A stretch of DNA of 64,000 nt, taken from NCBI GenBank assembly GCA_038326025.1, contig JBBQJP010000003.1, positions 1-64,000 on the forward strand, read 5' to 3'. Each line of letters opens with the position of its first letter. Position 1 is the first letter of the stretch. Source of the DNA: CAISIP01 sp038326025 (GTDB lineage Bacteria > Pseudomonadota > Gammaproteobacteria > Burkholderiales > Burkholderiaceae_C). The position numbers and the translations under genes are program-made. Of the stretch, positions 1 to 8,730 are shown piece by piece. The notes beneath the pieces are model-generated. The model worked only from the letters and a program-made list of their open reading frames with translations, ran no database searches and was not told where the DNA came from.

Positions 1-86
1 AGGAATTCATCGCGCCGCGTGGGCTTGCGAAACTGTTCAAATCCAGAGGTCTGGTCGGCGGCCATGGCAAGGGTCTGTTGTTTCAT
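1..86 (-). mobile_element. IS5-family transposase, N-terminal end (runs off the left edge)
   Basis: A minus-strand frame begins with ATG at position 86 and is open to the window edge. Its first residues (MKQQTLAMAADQ, then F-E-Q-F-R-K-P-T-R-R-D-E-F) look like the start of IS5-family DDE transposases. Only about 28 residues are visible, so the catalytic core is outside the window. A second, broken copy of the same start occurs at 51212. An 11-bp inverted repeat (TCAACGCATCA at 93-103, TGATGCGTTGA at 190-200) lies just upstream; whether it is an element end is unclear. Confidence 0.5.
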
Positions 87-251
87 CTTGACTCAACGCA
101 TCAGGCCTCAATTCCGTGGACCTTTTTCAGCAAATCCTTAGCTGAAGTTACGCCGGCCTCGGGTTGGCTGCCCGGGCGGCGGCGCGCAATGATGCGTTGA
201 GCACCAGATTCGCGGGTGCGGCGTCCGATGATGTTTTGATGAGCACCATTT

Positions 252-1799
252 TTATCGCGTCCAACCCAGCCATTTGTCCATGAGCTTTTTCACCATGGGC
301 GTGAGGCGAGTGCGGTTGTAGATGTCGTCAACCTTGCGGACAGCTTCGGCTTGTGTCGGATACGGATGAATGGCCGAGCCGATCGCCTTCAAGCCAAGCT
401 TGCCGCTCATCGCCAACGTGATCTCGGAAATCAGGTCGCCGGCGCGCGCGGACACGATGGTGGCGCCAAGGATTTCGTCGGTGCCCTTGCGCACATGCAC
501 ACGCACGAAGCCATCGGTCCCGCCGTCGAGAATGGCGCGGTCCACCTCGGCGAGTTCCTGCGTGTAAGTGTCCACCTCAATGCCCTTTTCTTTTGCGTCT
601 TTTTCGTAAAGGCCGACGTGCGAGACCTCCGGCGAGGTGTAGGTTGCCCACGGGATGTTCAGCGCACTGGCCTTGGCGCGGCCCTTGAAAAGCGCGTTCC
701 GGATCACGATGCGCGCCATGAAGTCCGCCGCGTGGGTGAACTGAAACGGCGAGCAAATGTCGCCGCAGGCGAAGATGCGCGGGTTTGCGGTCTGCAAGCG
801 GTCGTCCACTGTCACGCCTTTCTTGTCGAATGCAACGCCGGCAGCTTCGAGCCCGAGCCCCTCCACATTGGTGGCACGACCCACGGCAACGAGAAGTTGA
901 TCCACCAGCACGTCGTAACCCTGCCCATGTGATTCCACTTGCAGCCGAACACCGTGGGGGTCGTTGGCCAGGTTGAGCTTCTTGCCGCAACAAAGCAGCC
1001 TGACTCCGTCGCGCTCCATTTGAGCCCAGACGGCTTGCGCAGCATCCCGGTCCTCGCCGGGCAGGATGCCATGCTCCGCTTCCACAAGGAAAACTTCCGA
1101 ACCCAGGCGGGCGAAGCTTTGCGCCATCTCACAGCCGATCGGGCCGACACCGATGATGCCGAGTCGCTTCGGCAGTTCGGTCAGGGAGAACAGCGTTTCG
1201 TTCGTCAGGTAGGGAACATCCTTCAACCCTGGAATTGGCGGAGCGCTGGCACGCGGGCCAGTGGCGATCACCGCCTTGGCAAAGTGCAGAGTCTGCCCCG
1301 CAACTTCGACGCGGTCCGAACCGGTGAATGTTCCGGCGCCGAGAAAAACATCCACGTCGAGACCGGTCAGGCGTTTCGCCGAATCATGTGGGCTGATGTC
1401 GGCACGCAAACGACGCATGCGTTCCATCACCGTGCCAGTGTCCGTACTCACGCCGGCCGGAACGTTGACGCCGAACTCCCCCGCATCGCGCACCGCTGCC
1501 GCTGCGCGCGCAGCGCTGATGATGGCCTTGGACGTCACGCAGCCGACGTTCAGACAATCACCGCCGAGGAAATATTTCTCGATGAGCGCAACCTTTGCGC
1601 CAAGTCCCGCCGCTCCAATGGCTGACACCAGCCCCGCCGTGCCGCCTCCAATCACGACCAGGTTGTAGCGCTTGGCGGGAGTCGGGTTGTGCCAGTCCTG
1701 CGGATGGACGTTGGAGACAAGTTTTCGGTTGTGACTGTCCCACGGCAGGACGGGCGGTGGCATTTTGTCGTCCATCGTGAGCCAAGAGCGTGCCGTCAT
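252..1799 (-). CDS. FAD-dependent pyridine nucleotide-disulfide oxidoreductase (dihydrolipoamide dehydrogenase / mercuric reductase-like)
   Basis: This is a cytoplasmic flavoenzyme of 515 aa. An N-terminal FAD site GGGTAG lies at about residues 51-56. The redox-active pair is in G-G-D-C-L-N-V-G-C-V-T-S-K (Cys82 and Cys87), followed by a second Rossmann NAD(P) domain and a dimerisation domain with H-P-Y-P-T near residue 478. The usual Pro after the second active-site Cys is Thr here. The C-terminal vicinal Cys pair of true MerA is absent, so mercury reduction is unlikely and the electron acceptor is unknown. I chose the ATG at 1799 because it overlaps the stop of the upstream VTT gene by 4 nt (ATGA). 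The frame stays open further upstream, but only as a shadow of that gene. Pairing with a TVP38/TMEM64 protein is common in proteobacteria. Confidence 0.85.
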   Translation of the reverse strand: MTARSWLTMDDKMPPPVLPWDSHNRKLVSNVHPQDWHNPTPAKRYNLVVIGGGTAGLVSAIGAAGLGAKVALIEKYFLGGDCLNVGCVTSKAIISAARAAAAVRDAGEFGVNVPAGVSTDTGTVMERMRRLRADISPHDSAKRLTGLDVDVFLGAGTFTGSDRVEVAGQTLHFAKAVIATGPRASAPPIPGLKDVPYLTNETLFSLTELPKRLGIIGVGPIGCEMAQSFARLGSEVFLVEAEHGILPGEDRDAAQAVWAQMERDGVRLLCCGKKLNLANDPHGVRLQVESHGQGYDVLVDQLLVAVGRATNVEGLGLEAAGVAFDKKGVTVDDRLQTANPRIFACGDICSPFQFTHAADFMARIVIRNALFKGRAKASALNIPWATYTSPEVSHVGLYEKDAKEKGIEVDTYTQELAEVDRAILDGGTDGFVRVHVRKGTDEILGATIVSARAGDLISEITLAMSGKLGLKAIGSAIHPYPTQAEAVRKVDDIYNRTRLTPMVKKLMDKWLGWTR

Positions 1800-2521
1800 T
1801 GGGTGATCATTTTCGCGAGCGCCTTTTTCGCGAGGCGTGTGACGATGACCGTGGCGAGAAAGCCAACGCCGTAGAGGACCCATTCGCCGGTAGTTCGCGC
1901 ACGGTCGCCTGTGGCGGCCAGCGCGAGCGAGCCGAGATACACATACATGATCGTGCCGGGCATCATGCCGATCCACGTGGCAAGCATGTAGACGCGCAGC
2001 TTCATTTGCGTGAGGCCGAAGGCGTAGTTCAATCGCGTGAAAGGAAAAGCGGGTGAGAGTCGCGTCAGCCCCACGATTTTCCAACCCTCGGTCGCGACGG
2101 CCTTGTCGATCGCGGCGAAACGGGGGTTGCCTTCGATCTTGCGGGCGATGGCGTCGTGGGCCAGCGAGCGCCCGATGAGAAATGCGGCCGTCGCCCCCAA
2201 CGTCGAAGCTATGGAAACGTAGATCGACCCCCATACCACGCCAAACGCCGCGCCCGCCCCGATATCCAGCACGGAGCTGGGGATGAACAGAACGGTCCCA
2301 ACAACATAGAGCCCGATAAAAGCGACGGGCCCCCATGGGCCGAGTGGGGTGACCCAGTGAAGGCCTTCTTTGAGGATGTCATGAACGTAGAAGTAACTGG
2401 CGGCTCCAATGGCGGCGGCGGTAGTGGCGAGCAGGTAAAGCGGCCACTTCCAACGCAAGCCGGGCTTGGCGGCGGACGTTTTCCACTGCTGTTCTGGACG
2501 ATGGTCAGTGGCAGGATTCAT
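1796..2521 (-). CDS. TVP38/TMEM64 family (VTT/SNARE-associated domain) membrane protein
   Basis: This 241-residue inner-membrane protein has a first transmembrane helix at about residues 25-45 and the VTT domain afterwards. The re-entrant signature is visible as F-I-P-S-S-V-L-D followed by G-A-A-F-G. The second half carries the typical R-L-S-P-A-F-P-F-T-R-L-N-Y-A-F-G-L-T, and then A-T-W-I-G-M-M-P-G-T. Family members (DedA/VTT superfamily) are thought to act in lipid or ion handling across the membrane; no substrate can be read from the sequence. The gene is first in a two-gene operon with the FAD oxidoreductase and overlaps it by 4 nt. Confidence 0.85.
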   Translation of the reverse strand: MNPATDHRPEQQWKTSAAKPGLRWKWPLYLLATTAAAIGAASYFYVHDILKEGLHWVTPLGPWGPVAFIGLYVVGTVLFIPSSVLDIGAGAAFGVVWGSIYVSIASTLGATAAFLIGRSLAHDAIARKIEGNPRFAAIDKAVATEGWKIVGLTRLSPAFPFTRLNYAFGLTQMKLRVYMLATWIGMMPGTIMYVYLGSLALAATGDRARTTGEWVLYGVGFLATVIVTRLAKKALAKMITQ

Positions 2522-2946
2522 GTCGGTGTTTCAGGCGTTCACGCCATATATTCGATCATCGACAGCACGCAGTCGGTGCGTTACCGCACAATTCGTGTTC
2601 ATGGCTGTTCAATTGCATGAGCCGACTGCCCGAAGGCCATGGTGTGAAAAATGACTCATGACCACTCCTCGTGAAATGTCGCCGTTCGTGTGTGACCGTA
2701 ATTCGTAAGACGCGTCAGCCGGCTTGATACTTACATCGCAGCGGGCCGAATCCGTACGAGATCGCCTCGAACCCAGGTCGGATGGCATGCCAACCCGGCG
2801 GTCGACGGATTCGCATCCGGCGCCAGCATGAAGACCTGGTCTGTCGCTTGCCCTGCGACGTTGGCGTCAAACGAGGTCGACGTCCTTGATCGACGCACGC
2901 TGAAATAAGTTTCTTGTATTCTCGATAGCTGGACCTTTAAGCATTC
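2522..2946. other. intergenic, no gene seen
   Basis: This 425-bp spacer lies between divergent genes (VTT protein leftwards, HAD hydrolase rightwards) and should hold both promoters. No convincing -35/-10 pair, RNA gene or repeat was found. Open frames here have no recognisable protein features. Confidence 0.4.
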
Positions 2947-3681
2947 ATGAACTTGAAAACAAACCCAATGAAAATCAAGGCAATCGCATTTGACACTGGT
3001 GGAACGATCCTGGATTGGCACGGTGGCTTGGTGGGCGCCATGGCATTGGCCAGTGAAGCGCACGGCATCGCCATCGATTGCCACGAGGCAGTCAACGACT
3101 GGCGCCGTCGCGCCATGAAGGGCATCGTTGGACAAGTGCAACCGTCCTTCAACATGGACGATGTGCACCGGACCACTTTGGATGAAACGCTAGAGGCATT
3201 TGGACTCGGCAGCCTCCCGCAGAGCGAACGGCAGGTCATCCTGAAAGCGTGGCACCATCTTTCCAGCTGGAGTGACTTCCCGCCTGCGCTTCACCGATTG
3301 CGCCAGGCAATGCCAGTGGTTTCGCTGACCATGCTGCCCACTGCGCTTGTTGTAGATGTGTCGAGAAAGAATGGCTTTTACTGGGACGCCATTATTTCCT
3401 GTGAAATGATCGGTGTTTACAAACCCCACGCCCAGGCCTACCTGACCGCCGCACGTTGGCTTGCAATGCAGCCCGCCGACATTTTGATGGTGGCATGCCA
3501 CAACTTCGATTTGAATGCGGCGCACGCGGCTGGGCTGAGAACCGCCTTCGTGCGACGGCCGGACGAGTGGGGACCGGCCGGCCCGCCAGACCCGAATCCC
3601 AATATGGCCTATGACATCGTTGTGGACGATTTCGCCGCATTGGCGAGCCAGGTCGAGCAAGGACTGGAATCATCGGCATAG
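2947..3681 (+). CDS. HAD-superfamily hydrolase, haloacid dehalogenase type II-like
   Basis: A 244-residue cytoplasmic HAD enzyme. Motif I is F-D-T-G-G-T with the nucleophile Asp16. Motif II is the Ser/Thr in S-L-T-M-L-P, motif III the Lys in V-Y-K-P-H, and motif IV V-A-C-H-N-F-D-L-N-A-A. The last motif, with the later A-F-V-R-R-P-D-E-W-G, is characteristic of L-2-haloacid dehalogenase-like proteins. Motif I has Gly where the classical phosphatases have the second Asp, which also favours the dehalogenase type over a phosphatase. The substrate is not known. No strong ribosome binding site precedes the ATG at 2947; the ATG at 2968 (residue 8) is an alternative start. Confidence 0.75.
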   Translation: MNLKTNPMKIKAIAFDTGGTILDWHGGLVGAMALASEAHGIAIDCHEAVNDWRRRAMKGIVGQVQPSFNMDDVHRTTLDETLEAFGLGSLPQSERQVILKAWHHLSSWSDFPPALHRLRQAMPVVSLTMLPTALVVDVSRKNGFYWDAIISCEMIGVYKPHAQAYLTAARWLAMQPADILMVACHNFDLNAAHAAGLRTAFVRRPDEWGPAGPPDPNPNMAYDIVVDDFAALASQVEQGLESSA

Positions 3682-3775
3682 GATTTCGCCTGCCGCCCCG
3701 AATACGCGACCGCCACCTTGTCAAGCTTGTCCGAACAAGGGCAGTGTCCGGCTCGCCCCTTGCACCTGTGTGGAT

Positions 3776-4498
3776 TCATATCGAATCACCACCTGGTTTG
3801 TCGATTGACGGGTTTCGCCGCCAAAGTCCCTTGAGCACCAGCCAAAAGAAAATGACGCAGCCTGCGACTACGAACCAGATCCACATCGGCATATCCAATA
3901 TGCGGTCCCCAATCACGGCCAGCAAGATTGTCAGTGGGAGTATTCCCAATCCGGTCGACCAGATGAACGTCCACCACGATATTTCGGCCAGAGCAGCAGC
4001 GTAGTTGACCAGGTTGAATGCAATGGCCGGTATGAGGCGTGCGACAAGCAGGGCCAGCCCACCACTTTCGCGCGACCAGTCGCCGAGCTGCTGCAACTGA
4101 TGGGCCGGTAGCAATCGGACCAGCAGCGGGCGCCCAAACATGCGAACAAGGGCGAACGCGCTGATGGCGCCCAGCATGGCGCCGACCCAGGTTATGACCG
4201 AACCCCACACCGGCCCATAGACCATGCCGTTCGCAATCGCGATGATTTCGGCTGGAAACGGCAAGAACGAATGCGCCACCATCAGCGCAATGGAACCGGC
4301 CACGCCCCAACTGCCCAATGAGCGCACCCAGCTTGCAACCCCTGCAACTGTGCCGTCGACGCCGATGAGCAATTCATGCGGAAATAACCACCACGAAATG
4401 CCCGCCAAGGCGATGAAGAGCGCGCCGGCGATACCGAGGCCCGCGATGATCGCTTTGCGCGGCAAACGTCTGGAATTTTCACCCACACGATTGCGCAT
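3776..4498 (-). CDS. VTT-domain (TVP38/TMEM64-like) membrane protein, second copy
   Basis: A 240-residue integral membrane protein: an N-terminal helix at about residues 17-38, then a VTT core with F-L-P-F-P-A-E-I-I-A-I-A-N-G-M-V-Y-G and R-L-I-P-A-I-A-F-N-L-V-N-Y-A-A-A-L. A C-terminal helix rich in Trp/Val follows. It is only distantly similar to the VTT protein at 1796-2521, so it is not a recent duplicate. It stands alone, convergent with the HAD gene. Function is unknown beyond a membrane lipid or ion transport role inferred from the family. Confidence 0.75.
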   Translation of the reverse strand: MRNRVGENSRRLPRKAIIAGLGIAGALFIALAGISWWLFPHELLIGVDGTVAGVASWVRSLGSWGVAGSIALMVAHSFLPFPAEIIAIANGMVYGPVWGSVITWVGAMLGAISAFALVRMFGRPLLVRLLPAHQLQQLGDWSRESGGLALLVARLIPAIAFNLVNYAAALAEISWWTFIWSTGLGILPLTILLAVIGDRILDMPMWIWFVVAGCVIFFWLVLKGLWRRNPSIDKPGGDSI

Positions 4499-5019
4499 AC
4501 GGGCCCATCAGTTGGCACAGCCTGTGCAGCTAGTAGTTTTCTGTCGTGCCACTTGGCAGTCCTTAAAGTATGGACCCAGACCGGGTCGCCCGCCATCGCG
4601 CCATCCGAAGAGCATGTCGACGATGAGAGAAACCAACAGCGACTGGGCATATTGTCTCGCTTCGATGGCGAACTGAAGAGGGCTCCCTCCGGTCAATTCA
4701 ATCGTTGGCCGTCACTGCCGCGGCTTGTCACCGCTGTCAGCGTGCTTGGATTCGCAGTGAATTAGCTCAGGAGACACGATGCGAACTGCCGATATTGAAG
4801 TCGACGGCGGCCAATCCCGTAGGACCGCACGAACATGCTTCCCGTTGGAAGAATCTCTCCCCGAAGTCAGACTCATGTCAATGCAAGTAGTACCGTGAGC
4901 CCGAACCCCGATCTCCCTGGCAGGCACGAACCGCGTGCGCCGTTGGCCGACCCGCAAGCCGACATGCGATTGCACATGGCACGGACCGGCCAATCGCGTG
5001 ACCACCCGATAACGGGGCG
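4499..5019. other. intergenic, probably degenerate DNA
   Basis: About 520 bp without a gene I can support. Short open frames occur on both strands but none has family features. The right end runs into the broken radical-SAM-like frame at 5020, suggesting this stretch is a junction of decayed fragments. Confidence 0.35.
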
Positions 5020-5376
5020 TTGCGCTGGGCGCTGGCTCTGGCCTGGCGCCTGCGCAAAGACCTGATCGCCGCGCGTGGCCGCGTGTACAAGCTGACGCTG
5101 TTTACCCACAATTTCATGGACGCCTGCGCGCTGGACGGCGATCGGCTGGATGCCTGCGTCTTCATGGCCATGACCCAGGATGGTCCCATGGGCATGTGCG
5201 CCTTCAATGCGCGTCGCGATGACTGCCTGTTGCGGCCGCTGGCGACATCGGCGGGTGATTGGCAGCCGCTGCGCGGCGGGCCTGATGCGCCGCCGACCTT
5301 CCCTGTCAAATGGTTGAAGGGTCGGCCGCGCGCAATGGCGCGCGCTCAAGCGCACAAGGAGGCACGGACGCCATGA
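5020..5376 (+). pseudogene. C-terminal remnant, possibly of a radical SAM protein
   Basis: The frame reads F-T-H-N-F-M-D-A-C-A-L-D-G-D-R-L-D-A-C-V-F-M, then D-G-P-M-G-M-C-A-F-N-A-R-R-D. It contains three regularly spaced Cys and resembles the C-terminal part of some radical SAM proteins, but I cannot name the family firmly. There is no N-terminal CxxxCxxC cluster and no plausible start, so a 5' part is missing. It ends four bases into the region that continues as a HipA fragment. Confidence 0.3.
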
Positions 5377-5778
5377 AACGATTCGCACGCTGGCCTCACG
5401 CCCGTATACGATGTGATGTCAGCCTACCCTGTCATGGGGTCAGGGCCCAACCAATGGGCCGACCAGGAAATCAAGCTGGCCATGGCAATGCAAGGCAAGA
5501 ATCGGCACTATCAGATGCACACCGTATTGCGCCGGCACTTCAGTAGCACCGCCAAGCTGGTAGTTTACGGCGTGGATGCCGAGGAACTCGTGCGCGAACT
5601 CATTGAGAAGACACTCTCGGCCATCGAGCAGGTACAACGGCAAATACCTGCCGGGTTCTCACAAAGGGGGGGCGATTCTGTGTTGTCAGGCTTGTCCAAG
5701 GCAGCGCAGCAGCTTGAGGCACAGACAGCAAAAGCCATCTCGCGCCAGCGCGCACCAAAGGGCGCCAGAGGACTTTAG
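5377..5778 (+). pseudogene. hipA C-terminal fragment (type II toxin kinase remnant)
   Basis: The frame reads L-T-P-V-Y-D-V-M-S-A-Y-P-V-M-G, then P-N-Q-W, I-K-L-A-M-A-M and K-N-R-H-Y. This matches the last third of HipA-family Ser/Thr kinase toxins. The N-terminal domain and the catalytic Asp/ATP-binding segments are absent, so the toxin cannot work. No HipB-like antitoxin is nearby. The fragment ends about 120 bp before the first mutS-like repeat. It is one of several toxin genes that lie whole or broken next to these repeats. Confidence 0.65.
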
Positions 5779-5900
5779 CCATATCGCGAACTGCGGCAAA
5801 AGTGGCGAGTTGGAATCTGCGGATCCCGACCAAGAACATGTCGGGCAATTAACCATTGTCCGAATACGTGTGATCTGCCGAACCTGACGAGCCGGCCGCC

Positions 5901-6060
5901 CATAACTCCGAAACGCCTGACGACCGACCGTTTTGTGTACCTCCTGTACGCAACGGAATCATCGATGCAAAAAGACAAGCGATTTCCGGTCGCCGGCGAT
6001 ACCGACCTCTCCGCCCCCACCCCCATGATGCAGCATGACTGCCGTAGGCATGTGTTCATG
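5901..6060 (+). repeat. mutS 5'-end repeat, copy 1 (attachment-site-like)
   Basis: ATG at 5965 begins a short frame M-Q-K-D-K that runs into L-S-A-P-T-P-M-M-Q (core ATGATG at 6025-6030), matching the start of mutS at 61295. The upstream motif CATAACTCCG at 5901, exactly 64 bp before the ATG, corresponds to GATAATTCGG at -64 of mutS. After the core it reads H-D-C-R like copies 3 and 4, not the Q-Y-L-R of mutS. The 61-bp-distant TTTGGCGG pair is not recognisable here. Confidence 0.8.
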
Positions 6061-6100
6061 CGGGAACGAGTGCCCCGAGATTGCAACTTGCCCGACCAGG

Positions 6101-7531
6101 TTACCAGAGCTGTTTGAGCGAGCGGGGTACCGGGTCGTCGCCAATACCATAAAGAATCCGGCTGCGCGCCTCGATCGCCGTGGCCAGGTCCTCCGCCAGT
6201 TCGAGCGCTTTCATCAACTCGTTGTTGCTGAAATAGTCGAGACAGTCGCGCGCATGATCCGCGCTCTGATGTTCAAGCAGAATCAGCGCCGTCTCCGAGA
6301 CCCGGGCGGTTTGCGCCATCAGCTTGGCTTCATGCGCCTGCCACAGGCCGGTCACTTCGTCCAGGAAATCATCCGGGTGCTGCAGCATCAGATACATCAG
6401 GCGCTTGAACACGTAACTGGCCGAACGCGTCGACTCGATACCCTGCGCCACGGCCGAAACCGACTCGGGTTCTTTCGCCTGTTTGCGCGTGTCCATGAAC
6501 TTCGAACTCTCGCGCGCGGTCAGGTAACGATGATGGCGATACTCCTCGGGCACCTGGTGTTGGCCCATGAAAACCGGCACGAATGGCGCGGCGATGGCGG
6601 CGACCTGGGTATGCCACAACATCCGGAGTTCCGGATGAACCGTATCGAGCAGCGGAACGATCTGTCCGTAGCCCGCGCTATCCCCGGTCAGCGTCGGCGT
6701 GCGCACGGCCCAGATCATGTCTTCCAGCGATATTTTCTGGGCCCGCGCGGCGCGCTCGGCCATCTGCGCCTCGATCCAGGCAACACCTTCCCAGCGTCCT
6801 TTGCCATCACCGTAGATCGCGTTGAAATTGAACACCTCACCCGACTGGTACCAACCCTGTTCGATCGCAAAACTCAGCAGGTTCGGCGAATAAAGGAAAT
6901 CCGGATGGCCGGGTTGATCCATCGGGATTGTCTCGATATAGCCTGGGCGCGAGGCACGGATACTGTCCGCACCCAGGCGCTCGGCAGCCCAGAGCCCCAC
7001 GCCACCCGCGGGTTCGATGACAACCCAGGCTTCGTCCGCATCGGCAATCAGGTGCGAATTGCCACCGTAACTCGACTCACCATGGCGCGCGATCAGCGCC
7101 CCGATGATGTCCACTCCCTCGCGCGCACTGCGGGCGCGTTGCATGACGATACGCGCGAGGTCACTGTAATTGGGCCCGCTTTGATCGGCGGGAGTCATGG
7201 CTATCAGTTGCTGGCGCGATGTTGACCAGATATCCCGCACCGCGACGCCATGTTCGTTGAGCCCGCCATTGGTAATCGGCGCCGGTACGCCCTTGTAGTA
7301 ACTGTAACTGGTGCGAATGTGGCGCGCGGTTGCGGCCACCTGGGGAATATCAGTGAGCACGCCGGGCATGTTGGCCGCGGGGGTTACGCCCACGGTGATG
7401 ACCGCGGCGTCGGCATGTGTGGCTGCGCCAACAATCTCAAGCCAGTGGCTCGACGGCTCATCGCCATAACCACCGAGATACGCGATGCCGTCAGCCGAAT
7501 GGTTCCTGCCGATATAGAGGGCATAACTCAT
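6101..7531 (-). CDS. C69-family (Ntn-hydrolase fold) dipeptidase-like protein
   Basis: A 476-residue protein with features of the C69/U34 dipeptidase group: G-R-N near the N-terminus, P-A-P-I-T-N-G-G-L-N-E-H-G-V-A-V-R-D, then Y-G-G-N-S-H-L-I-A-D-A-D-E-A-W-V-V-E-like segments. Family enzymes use the residue exposed at the mature N-terminus as nucleophile, usually Cys. Here the protein starts M-S-Y-A-L-Y-I-G-R-N, so after Met removal Ser would be first and no Cys is available. No signal peptide is seen. It is the only intact gene in islet 1 and has no operon partners. A penicillin-acylase or dipeptidase role is an inference from the fold. Confidence 0.7.
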   Translation of the reverse strand: MSYALYIGRNHSADGIAYLGGYGDEPSSHWLEIVGAATHADAAVITVGVTPAANMPGVLTDIPQVAATARHIRTSYSYYKGVPAPITNGGLNEHGVAVRDIWSTSRQQLIAMTPADQSGPNYSDLARIVMQRARSAREGVDIIGALIARHGESSYGGNSHLIADADEAWVVIEPAGGVGLWAAERLGADSIRASRPGYIETIPMDQPGHPDFLYSPNLLSFAIEQGWYQSGEVFNFNAIYGDGKGRWEGVAWIEAQMAERAARAQKISLEDMIWAVRTPTLTGDSAGYGQIVPLLDTVHPELRMLWHTQVAAIAAPFVPVFMGQHQVPEEYRHHRYLTARESSKFMDTRKQAKEPESVSAVAQGIESTRSASYVFKRLMYLMLQHPDDFLDEVTGLWQAHEAKLMAQTARVSETALILLEHQSADHARDCLDYFSNNELMKALELAEDLATAIEARSRILYGIGDDPVPRSLKQLW

Positions 7532-7604
7532 GACAATTCCGGAAGCTCAAGTCGGTGAACTTTAGCATCACTGAATCGTCGAGCGCCATGGACAGTAGGC
7601 CGCT

Positions 7605-8016
7605 TTACAACAGCGCGTACGCGTTGATCCACAGCAAAAACACGATCATGGTTGCACGCAAGACGGAACGGGGTGGACCTGTGGCGCTTTTGAGGAACGT
7701 TGCCACAATGCCGCCGCTGGCCGCATGTCTGTTGAGCAGGCGAGGACCGGCTCCAGCAAGGGCGCGCAGCACCCATGATGACTGCATGCCACGATCCACG
7801 GTGATGCGCAGCGACACGGATCCCAGCAGCATTGCGCCCCGACAATCCAACGCAACTCGTTCAGCGGAGGCCGCACCAGCGCGGCAACCCCCACCGGGAC
7901 AAAGAGAAAATTCCCGAGTAGCAGCGCCCGTTGCACCGCTGGGTCGGCATGCCCGCGCTCGAGCAAACCAGGCGCACCGACGCCCGCATTTCCGGCGCGA
8001 GCACCGCCACGACTAG
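7605..8016 (-). pseudogene. decayed membrane protein gene (frameshifted)
   Basis: Two minus-strand frames join into one plausible membrane protein. The first contains A-L-L-L-G-N-F-L-F-V-P-V-G-V-A-A-L-V (about 7850-7930). The second reads M-L-L-G-S-V-S-L-R-I-T-V and ends R-A-T-M-I-V-F-L-L-W-I-N-A-Y-A-L-L at 7605. A GTG preceded by AAGGAG near 8010 could have been the start, but at least one frameshift follows. Transporter origin is likely from the hydrophobicity; the family cannot be named. Confidence 0.3.
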
Positions 8017-8092
8017 AGCTCCTTAAGAAACAAATGGCGACAGGCCCGCGACAACGAAGGAGGCGAGTCCGAAACCCGATTACCCTCTTACA

Positions 8093-8150
8093 GACTCCGA
8101 CCGCGACTGCGACTGCGACTGCGACTGCGACTGCGACTGCGACTGCGACC
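8093..8150 (+). repeat. hexanucleotide tandem repeat (GACTGC)n
   Basis: Seven perfect copies of the 6-bp unit GCGACT run from 8103 to 8144, with one or two degenerate units on either side. The unit length is a multiple of three, so slippage would not change a reading frame, but no gene is supported here. It lies about 80 bp before repeat copy 2. Confidence 0.9.
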
Positions 8151-8227
8151 GCGCCGGCAGCGGCAGCCTCCAGCGGCCAGCGGCCAGCAGAAGTTGCCAG
8201 AGGGCATTAGAGAATTGAGGATCCCCT

Positions 8228-8375
8228 TTGGAACATAGCAAAAACTCCGCAGCGTCAGAGCAAGAAGCTGCCGATCATTCGGCCCACACGCCCATGATGG
8301 AGCAGTATCTGCGCATGTCAGGCACCATAAGGCTTGCCACGCGTTGGAAGCAAACTTGGCGGCAGATTGACGGAA
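8228..8375 (+). repeat. mutS 5'-end repeat, copy 2 (diverged)
   Basis: A TTG at 8228 starts a frame that reads S-A-H-T-P-M-M-E-Q-Y-L-R-M, the closest match to mutS (M-M-Q-Q-Y-L-R-I) after the core among the extra copies. The core ATGATG is at 8294-8299. Exactly 61 bp further is CTTGGCGG (8355), and 11 bp later ATTGACGG (8366), the same geometry as in copies 3, 4, 5 and 6. The sequence before the start codon is unlike the other copies. Confidence 0.75.
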
Positions 8376-8730
8376 ACTATTTCCCTGCGGTTGATGGCAC
8401 TGGGCGGCATGCGCCCCGTACGATCATGAAGATGTGGACGTGCTCAATCGACATTGGAAAGCGCCCGGCGGAAAGGCCCCATTCGGGCGCATCACATTCA
8501 GGCCATCCGACAAGGCAGTCCAATGGATTGATCCCCCTGCAACACTGCACCTGTTTTTCCGCCGCCTTGAGAGTTGCCGCCAGATACTGATGCGTTGTCG
8601 TCGGTCTGGAGGTCCTGGCTGCGCCTTCCATCGCTGTCAATCAAAGGCAGGTCTATTTCCCTTGATTCCAGATGCAGAAGTTTTCATGCCGCTCCTTGGC
8701 GGTTCATGTGTATTGCAATGAGCGCGCGGC
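8376..8730. other. no gene seen
   Basis: About 355 bp between repeat copy 2 and the end of the Fic gene. Frames on both strands are open for 80-95 codons but show no family signature. It may be eroded islet sequence. Confidence 0.3.

Noticed and set aside
93..200. 11-bp inverted repeat near the left edge as an IS terminal repeat
   Set aside because: Arms are only 86 bp apart with no transposase between them; significance cannot be judged with the element cut by the window edge.
252..1799. Mercuric reductase (merA) and a mer operon
   Set aside because: No C-terminal Cys pair, no heavy-metal-associated domain, no merR/merT/merP nearby.
252..2336. Long N-terminal extension of the FAD oxidoreductase to 2336
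   Set aside because: The extra part is antisense-frame shadow of the VTT gene; ATG at 1799 with ATGA overlap fits better.
5935..6117. Short frames such as 5935-6117 and 13645-13755 as small peptide genes
   Set aside because: They are the mutS-like start repeats themselves followed by unrelated sequence; the in-frame start reflects mutS, not a separate gene.
8093..8150. CRISPR array
   Set aside because: The hexamer has no spacers, and no repeat-spacer pattern or cas gene is seen anywhere in the window.
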